In this document: piece by piece, positions 58,105 through 64,000 of the stretch
Position numbering within the stretch: the first letter of the stretch is position 1
Layout of the letters: each line of letters opens with the position of its first letter
Position numbers and translations under genes: made by a program
The notes under the pieces: model-generated
Told to the model about the DNA's origin: nothing
Database searches by the model: none
What the model saw: only the letters and a program-made list of their open reading frames with translations
DNA from: Lineolata rhizophorae
Lineage: Eukaryota; Ascomycota; Dothideomycetes; Lineolatales; Lineolataceae
Direction of reading: 5' to 3'
Assembly: GCA_010093515.1 (NCBI GenBank)
Contig: MU001683.1
Coordinates: 75,262 to 139,261, forward strand
DNA length: 64,000 nt

Positions 58105-60247
58105 ATGAGCCACGAGGGCCCGCAGGCCTCGGCGGACGGCTCATTGCCAAGCAATGGCCATGGTAGTCTCGGTACGTGGTGCTCTCAATTTTCTGCGCAC
58201 AACGTTTCCTCCTGCCATTCCCGGCAGGAGCAGAATCTAGAGTAATGGTGGCGGGAACGATGAATTCCAGTTCCCGTCGATGCTTTGAGCGGCAGTTGTG
58301 CGGCTTTCCGGGACAACCAGGCGGGAACCCATAGATCTAAGTTGCCCTAGGAGGCAAACGTTTGGACCAAAGGACGCGCGTGAAAGTGACGAGGCTGACG
58401 CATCGATCCTTATTATTTGCTCCTAGTAGCACCACCATCAAGCGGAACTAATAACACGGCCACGACCACGACAAATAACCCTCCAACCGCGAACAACCCT
58501 CCGCCAACCCCGCCCGAACAGCCACGTAAACCGAAGTTCTTCTCCCTCCTCTGCTGCGCCTCGCCTCGCAGCAGGTCAACCGGTGCGCATCCGGACGACG
58601 AAAAGTCCGAGGAGCCAATGCACCAAGTAGACAGTTCGGTCGCCAACCGCCTGCGCGATGCCTCCGGCCGTGACTCGTACCGCAGCAAGCGGCCAAAGCG
58701 AATAGGCCTGCACTGGACGGGGTCGTCCGAGGGCGTATCGGGCGGGAGGAAATTGAGGTCGTCACACGGGCACTCGCAGCAACAGCAGCAGCAGCAGCAG
58801 ACGGGTGGTGGAGATACGACGGGGGAGTCAACCGCCACGACAGCCACTCCGGCCAATGCCGACCTGAAGCCGCAGTCCGAGACGACGCTCGGGTCTGAGG
58901 CAACGGTCAACGCGACGGCCGAACAAGAAAAAGCGGCGGCGGCGGCTGCGGCTGCGGCGGCCAGCGCCAATGCGGCCGACGTAGACCACCAATCGCACGC
59001 TGACGTGTACCGCCAACATGGCGCTGGTGCTGCCCCGCCCGCCGCCAACGCACCCGCGCACGACCCGGAAAAAGCCGAGGCCGCCGCCCTGCTAGCGGAC
59101 CGCACCCCGAACCAGAAGCGCGTTGATGAGGACATCGAGATGACGGATGCGCAGCCGTCGCTGCCGCTCGCGCCCAACGAGGTCACGACGGCTCCAGCGG
59201 AGGAAGAGAGACGCGACGAGCAACAGCAGCAACAGCAGCAACAGCAGCAACAGCAGCCGCAAGCGCCGCAGCAGCAAAAGGCGCACGAGTCGGAGCAGGA
59301 CATCATCACGCAGGCGCAGCCGTCGGGCGGCCCGCCCCAGATCAAATTGCCGCCGCCCCCGCCGCTTGCCGAACGACAGGGCCAGGTCCAGGCCCAGCAG
59401 CAGCAGCAGCAGTACCAACAGCAGCAGCAACTGCAGCAGCAGGTGGATGGCGTGCAGCATGCCCAGATGCAGCAGCAGGGGCAACCGGGCCCACCGATGC
59501 TGCAGCAGCCGGGGCCGGACGGCACGTATCCGTCGGCGCAACCGGTGGGCGGCGCGGTGACGACGGCCGAGGCGCAGAAGTACCTGCTGCCGACGATGCG
59601 GCCGGAGCACAGGGGCCGCAAGTGCCTGGTGCTAGACCTGGACGAGACGCTGGTGCACAGCAGCTTCAAGATCCTGCACCAAGCCGACTTCACGATCCCA
59701 GTGGAGATCGAGGGCCAGTACCACAACGTGTACGTGATCAAACGGCCCGGCGTGGACCGCTTCATGAAGCGCATGGGCGAGCTGTACGAGGTGGTGGTGT
59801 TCACGGCGTCGGTGTCCAAGTACGGCGATCCATTGCTGGATCAACTAGATATTTACGGCGTCGTGCATCATCGGTTGTTTAGGGAAAGTTGTTATAATCA
59901 TCAGGGGAATTATGTTAAGGTAAGTTTTTGATTCTCTTTTTCACCCGTAGCTACCTTTTTTTTCACCTTTGTATTTTTGAACTGTCCACGGCGAGGTCTT
60001 AACGAGCGCGCGCGCGCGATACACGCAACAGGACCTCAATCAGCTCGGCCGCAAGGTCGAGGAGACAATCATCATCGACAACTCGGCGACGAGCTACGCG
60101 TTTCACCCGCAGCACGCGGTGCCCATCTCCTCGTGGTTCTCGGACGCACACGACAACGAGCTAGTCGACCTGATACCCGTGCTCGAGGACCTGGCCGGGC
60201 CACAGGTGCGCGACGTCAGTCTCGTGCTAGACGTGAGCCTCGTCTAG
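58105..60247 (+). CDS. Psr1-type CTD-like (HAD) phosphatase
   Basis: Three exons, 58105-58171, 58427-59919 and 60032-60247, encode 591 residues. The C-terminal NIF/FCP1-homology domain has the HAD catalytic motif [10 protein letters not shown] (from residue 426; nucleophile Asp426), then [32 protein letters not shown] and [14 protein letters not shown]. Yeast Psr1 and Psr2 are plasma-membrane phosphatases acting in salt and general stress responses with Whi2. [11 protein letters not shown] stretch early in exon 2 carries the cysteine pair expected to be palmitoylated for membrane binding. Between it and the domain lie about 350 residues rich in Gln, Ala and Pro, including long poly-Gln runs. 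The first intron is 255 nt with a CTGAC branch. The start is the ATG that joins in phase to exon 2. Confidence 0.9.
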
Positions 60248-63117
60248 CGCCTAGCTCCTTTGTCTACCTTTGCCAACCTTCTCTTTGGTGGTAGCGGTGG
60301 TGGGTCGAAGCGTAGAGCGTTCGGGCGGCGGGTCGGCGGGACGTAAGCAGACGGGCGGTTTGGCTGGCTTATGCGCGCGTGCGCTGTTGTTGATGACGAC
60401 GTTGACGACGATTGATATCGACCTTGCCTTCTTTGCTGGGTGGACAAAATAGGGTGGGTGCGGCTTGGAGGATGGTTGGTGCGTAATTTCTTCGTTGCGA
60501 AAGACGGCCGGACGCACCGGGTTAAAAAGTGAGATGAGGTGTACCCGGCGTTTGGGGAAGGTTCCCTGCACCACTCGACGGGGTTTTTCCAAACACCCCT
60601 CCCGACCGGAGCGAAAGAGCCGGATATGACGTTTGTGTCTCGCCTGGCCTTTGGACCCCACGCACCCGAGACCGACTGGACTGACTGGGACTCGATTCTG
60701 CCTTTGCTATTCTGTTACGCGGGGTCGAACTAGAGCATGGATAGAGGCAACGGATGCTTTTGCGCACACAGCTGGATCCGACGGACACGTATGGTCGAGA
60801 CGGACAGACTTGGAGTGTGCAGTCGGACTGGATGAGTAGTAGCGGCGCGCGCCACGGAGAGGGGTTTAAGTCAGGTGTACCTGCCGTGCCGGCCTGGCTG
60901 GTTAAAACGACCATTGTTTGCACGCATGGCATTCTTTGCATATCCGACCATCCATTGCGGCATACCCCATCGACCCGTCCACCACACATCTATCGGTTTA
61001 TCCCTCCCTTCTACCTCTCAATCCCCATTCCCGTAACATATTTTACACAGCCGCACACAGCACTCTCAGCATATATCCCTACCCACACGCGCCATGCACA
61101 CGCCCACACACTCCACCATGGTTTGCATCATGTTGTCATGTTGGGTCTGTATGGCTGCTCCGGACCTCGTGGTCTGTACGCACGGCATGCCATGAGGACT
61201 TTTGGGGGCCCCGCTCACTGAACTTACTCTCACCGTGTAGAGCGAACGCGAGTGGTTTTGCCTGTCTGTATAAGCCTAGGCTGGGGAAAGTGAGGGGAAA
61301 AGGGGATATGGCGAGATCGCACGACCCTGCGAGCCTCTCCATGTGCGCTTTCTTGTGTCCTTGTTTCTTGTTTTTCCCTTGAACCTTAAAAAAACCCTTT
61401 TTTAAATGACGATTGCTTCTGCGAGGGGGCCTGCATACATTGTTTTTCTCTCCATTCCCTCCCTTCCTTGCCTCCTTTTTCTTTTTGTCCCTTTCTTCCT
61501 CTTCCCTTCTTGTAGGAGTTTAGCGCGCGCGTGTGTGTAATTGGGATGCAAATTCGGGCTGCTGCTGGAAATTCAAACAACTGCGTTGTTCTGAAGATGT
61601 TCTTTTCTGCGACTCGTGGCTGCGTGGTTTGTAGTCCGGGGTTGACAGGGGCCGCATATATGAAGCGGTGGAGCCCTTGGATGGTTGGATGGATGGGATT
61701 GGGCTTGACTTGATTGACTGACTGACTGACTGGCGCGCCTGCATGACACCTGACTTTGTGTTTTCCTTATGGCATCCTTCTGCTTATTCTATTCTTTTTC
61801 CTTGTTCTCTTTTTTTCCCATTCCTCTACCCTGGTTGGCGGGAGAAAGTACTAGTAGTTTCGGTGGGCGGCCAGTTTAGTTAGCCATATCAGAAAAACTT
61901 GCGTTCTACTTTTCTTTTTAACCATTTTCCCCCCTACTTTTCTTGGAGTGATACTTGCGCTGTTGCTACTTTCTCTACTCATTCCTGCCCTTTTTCGTGT
62001 CCTATCTATGTGCAAATCATAGTATTCCGTGGGGTTTTGACACTCTTTTCTAGCTGGTTTGGCATTTTTTTCCCGTGGTGTCTTGCAAAAAGGGAAGAAT
62101 GGAAGAGAAGGTGCGAAATAGGTTGGGTGGGTGGGTGGGCAAGCCATGCGTCGGGCCTCCGTAAGTTGCGTTACTTGCCTCCATGCATGGATGGAGGGAT
62201 GGATGCATGGGCATCGAAGCAGGGCCGGCTCGAGGGGCGTCTGCGTGCTCAGACGCGACACTTTCTGCAGTCTTTCTTTCCTACTTTTAATTTAACTTCC
62301 ATGTTTATGTTCTGCCTTATTTTTTTTCTCTCTTCTGCCCCCGTTTTGACCTACGGGGCGGAGCATACGGACTCGACTAGCTGGCTCGCAAATAAAGACT
62401 TCTTTTCCTGGAGGCTTCTCTTTGCCCCTTCCTTTGTGTCTCTCTCTCACCTGTTGCTCTTTTCTACCATGAGCTTCGTTGGCGCCCTTCGAACACGTTG
62501 GGCTTGGCTCTGGCTCCTGGCTCCTGGCTATGCATGTCTGGCACGAGCTTGCTTGTTTTTTTCTTTTCCTTTCTTGTGGTCTTTGCCTGGGTTGTTTCTT
62601 ATGTGGCTCCTACACCATTTTCCTTTTTTTTACCCGCGTACTTTCTCCCTTTTCTGCCTACCCTTGCCTAGCATACCTGCCTGCCTGGTCGAATCGGGGA
62701 GCGAATGCGGGTAGACTAAAACGCGTCTGGCTAGCTGGGTGAGGTGAGTTGAAAGCACGTACGTACGTAGTGTTAATACCCTAGTTCAAATCTTGTGCGT
62801 TGTGCTGTGTGTGATGAGGGGAGCGCGGACAAGTGGGCAGAAATACGGTGATGCGGGAGAAGAGCAAAATGTGCTCTCCTTGGATGGCCCAATACCGTCG
62901 GTGAGGGAAGGACATGGAGTCCGACTTTGATGTTCCTTCAAAGTGTCGGCGGAAACGATTGAAGCGCGCACCAAAATTTATTCAACGCAATTACAAGCGC
63001 CTCAATCACCATTAGAAACAAGACCAATTCTCACCGTCTTCCACGACATAACACTTAAGGCATGTGTACCCACTCCCATCACTATGTTCTCTTCTCATTT
63101 TCTACTACCAAACTCTT
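60248..63117. other. Intergenic region downstream of PSR1
   Basis: No gene is supportable in 2.9 kb. Pyrimidine-rich stretches, a GACT tetranucleotide tract near 61712-61731, a GTGG tract near 62126 and a TACGTA cluster at 62760-62769 are visible. Open frames here are short and rich in Phe, Leu and Ser from T-rich DNA. Confidence 0.55.
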
Positions 63118-63987
63118 TCACTCCGCATAGTCAGTGCTCCTCGCCACTTCCTTCCACTCCTCGAGCAGCTTCTCCGTCTGGGCAATCTTCTCCCTGATGA
63201 CCTGCTCGCAATCGCTCCCCAGCACCAACCTTACCGGGATCTCCCTGCCCTCGCCGACGCCCTCCCCGCTCAGCACATCCACAATGACCTTGGCCCCCTT
63301 CTCGACATTGCCCAGCTGATGATTATCCGTCTTATCGAGCGCCGCGCGCGTCTGCCCCACGGCCGTCTCGTCGTAATCCGGGATGCGCGTCGCGGTGCTC
63401 AACCTCGCGCTGCCGGGGTTCAAGAAGCCGCTGCGGAAGTAGCCGGGCTCGATGACGGTGGCGGCGATGCCGAGCGGGGCCAGCTCCGCGCGCAGGCTCT
63501 CGCCGTAGGCGCTGCAGGCCCACTTGGTGGCGGCGTAGTCGGCGAAGGCGGGCCCGCCGCGCCAGCCGCCCAGGCTGCCGAAGAGCGCGACGGCGCCGGC
63601 CCGCCGCGCCCGCATGTGCGGCAGCACCGCGCGCGTCACGTTCAGCGCCCCGAACACGTTGGTGCTCCAGATGGCCTGCCTCTCCGCCGGCGTGGCCTCC
63701 TCGACCGCCCCCTCCAGCAGGTACCCGGCCGCGTTGACCAGGACGTCGATGCGGCCGTGCACGGCGTGCGCGGCCGCCACGGTGCGCTCGAGCGTCGCCG
63801 GGTCCGATGTCACGTCTAGGTCGAAGACGGTGGCGCCGGCGGAGCGGAGCGCCGCCAGCTTGGTCGAGGAGCGCGCGGTCGCGATGACGCGGTGGCCGCG
63901 GCGGAGGGCGTCCCAGGCGATGGCTTGGCCGAAGCCGTTGGAGCTGGCGGTGATGAACCAGACGGGGTTGGCGGGGACGGGGGCCAT
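63118..63987 (-). CDS. Classical short-chain dehydrogenase/reductase
   Basis: An intact single-exon gene of 289 residues, starting 13 bp from the window end. SDR enzymes oxidise or reduce alcohols and ketones with NAD(P)(H). Motifs: cofactor loop TASSNGFG (13-20, with Ala where the family usually has Gly), DLDVT (56-60, adenine contact), NAAG (85-88), catalytic Ser138, Tyr151 and Lys155 (YAATK), and PGYFRSGF after the active site, all in proper order. Length fits the classical class. ARS after the second strand suggests NADP(H) preference. The substrate cannot be read. The gene upstream of it lies outside the window, so any cluster membership is unknown. Confidence 0.9.
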   Translation of the reverse strand: MAPVPANPVWFITASSNGFGQAIAWDALRRGHRVIATARSSTKLAALRSAGATVFDLDVTSDPATLERTVAAAHAVHGRIDVLVNAAGYLLEGAVEEATPAERQAIWSTNVFGALNVTRAVLPHMRARRAGAVALFGSLGGWRGGPAFADYAATKWACSAYGESLRAELAPLGIAATVIEPGYFRSGFLNPGSARLSTATRIPDYDETAVGQTRAALDKTDNHQLGNVEKGAKVIVDVLSGEGVGEGREIPVRLVLGSDCEQVIREKIAQTEKLLEEWKEVARSTDYAE

Positions 63988-64000
63988 GGTGATGGTGGTG

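Overview
The window is a 64 kb piece of a filamentous ascomycete nuclear genome, most likely Sordariomycetes. Coding regions are GC-rich, most introns are short (about 50-130 nt) with CTRAC-type branch sites, and the gene set is fungal: a Zn2Cys6 regulator, ApsA/Num1, Bud4 and Mrh4. Intergenic DNA is long. Two stretches are AT-rich, and one of them looks degraded by repeat-induced point mutation (RIP). I read 13 protein-coding genes and one decayed gene. There are no rRNA genes, CRISPR arrays or convincing tRNAs. A 60-base run of N (49746-49805) marks an assembly gap.

Left part (1-20 kb): a seven-exon Zn2Cys6 transcription factor (2915-5345, +) lies between gene-poor stretches. A four-exon minus-strand gene follows (9142-12856) that joins an alpha/beta-hydrolase domain to a CorA-like two-helix membrane domain in one chain. 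Next on the minus strand are a vacuolar Ppn2-type metallophosphatase (14185-16512) and a secreted Ser/Pro-rich protein with a cysteine-rich C-terminus (18022-19977).

Middle (21-36 kb): mitochondrial RNA helicase MRH4 (minus) and the septation/anillin-related protein BUD4 (plus) diverge from a shared 0.87 kb promoter. BUD4 carries two predicted introns that are multiples of three, stop-free and in frame. The larger one (456 nt) holds a tandem 43-codon repeat, so both are candidate retained introns (exitrons). Downstream is an AT-rich zone with a RIP-like relic and a frameshifted protein-kinase-like pseudogene. An IMPACT-family gene (34592-35611) then converges with a 1521-residue, probably mitochondrial PPR-type protein (35836-40401, minus).

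Right part (42-64 kb): the nuclear-migration cortical anchor ApsA/Num1 (42816-48845), chaperonin subunit CCT8 (50411-52301), splicing factor ISY1 (52643-53455, minus, with a first coding exon that is only ATG), a Psr1-type CTD-like phosphatase (58105-60247) and a short-chain dehydrogenase (63118-63987, minus).

The genes do not form a pathway or a biosynthetic cluster. Most are housekeeping genes of cell polarity, mitochondria, splicing and protein folding, with accessory genes in the gene-poor stretches. The most unusual items are the hydrolase-CorA fusion, the in-frame BUD4 introns with their internal repeat, the ATG-only exon of ISY1, and a strong C-tract/G-quadruplex array in the PSR1 leader. 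Exon limits were set by hand from GT/AG sites, branch sites and phase, and have not been checked against transcripts.
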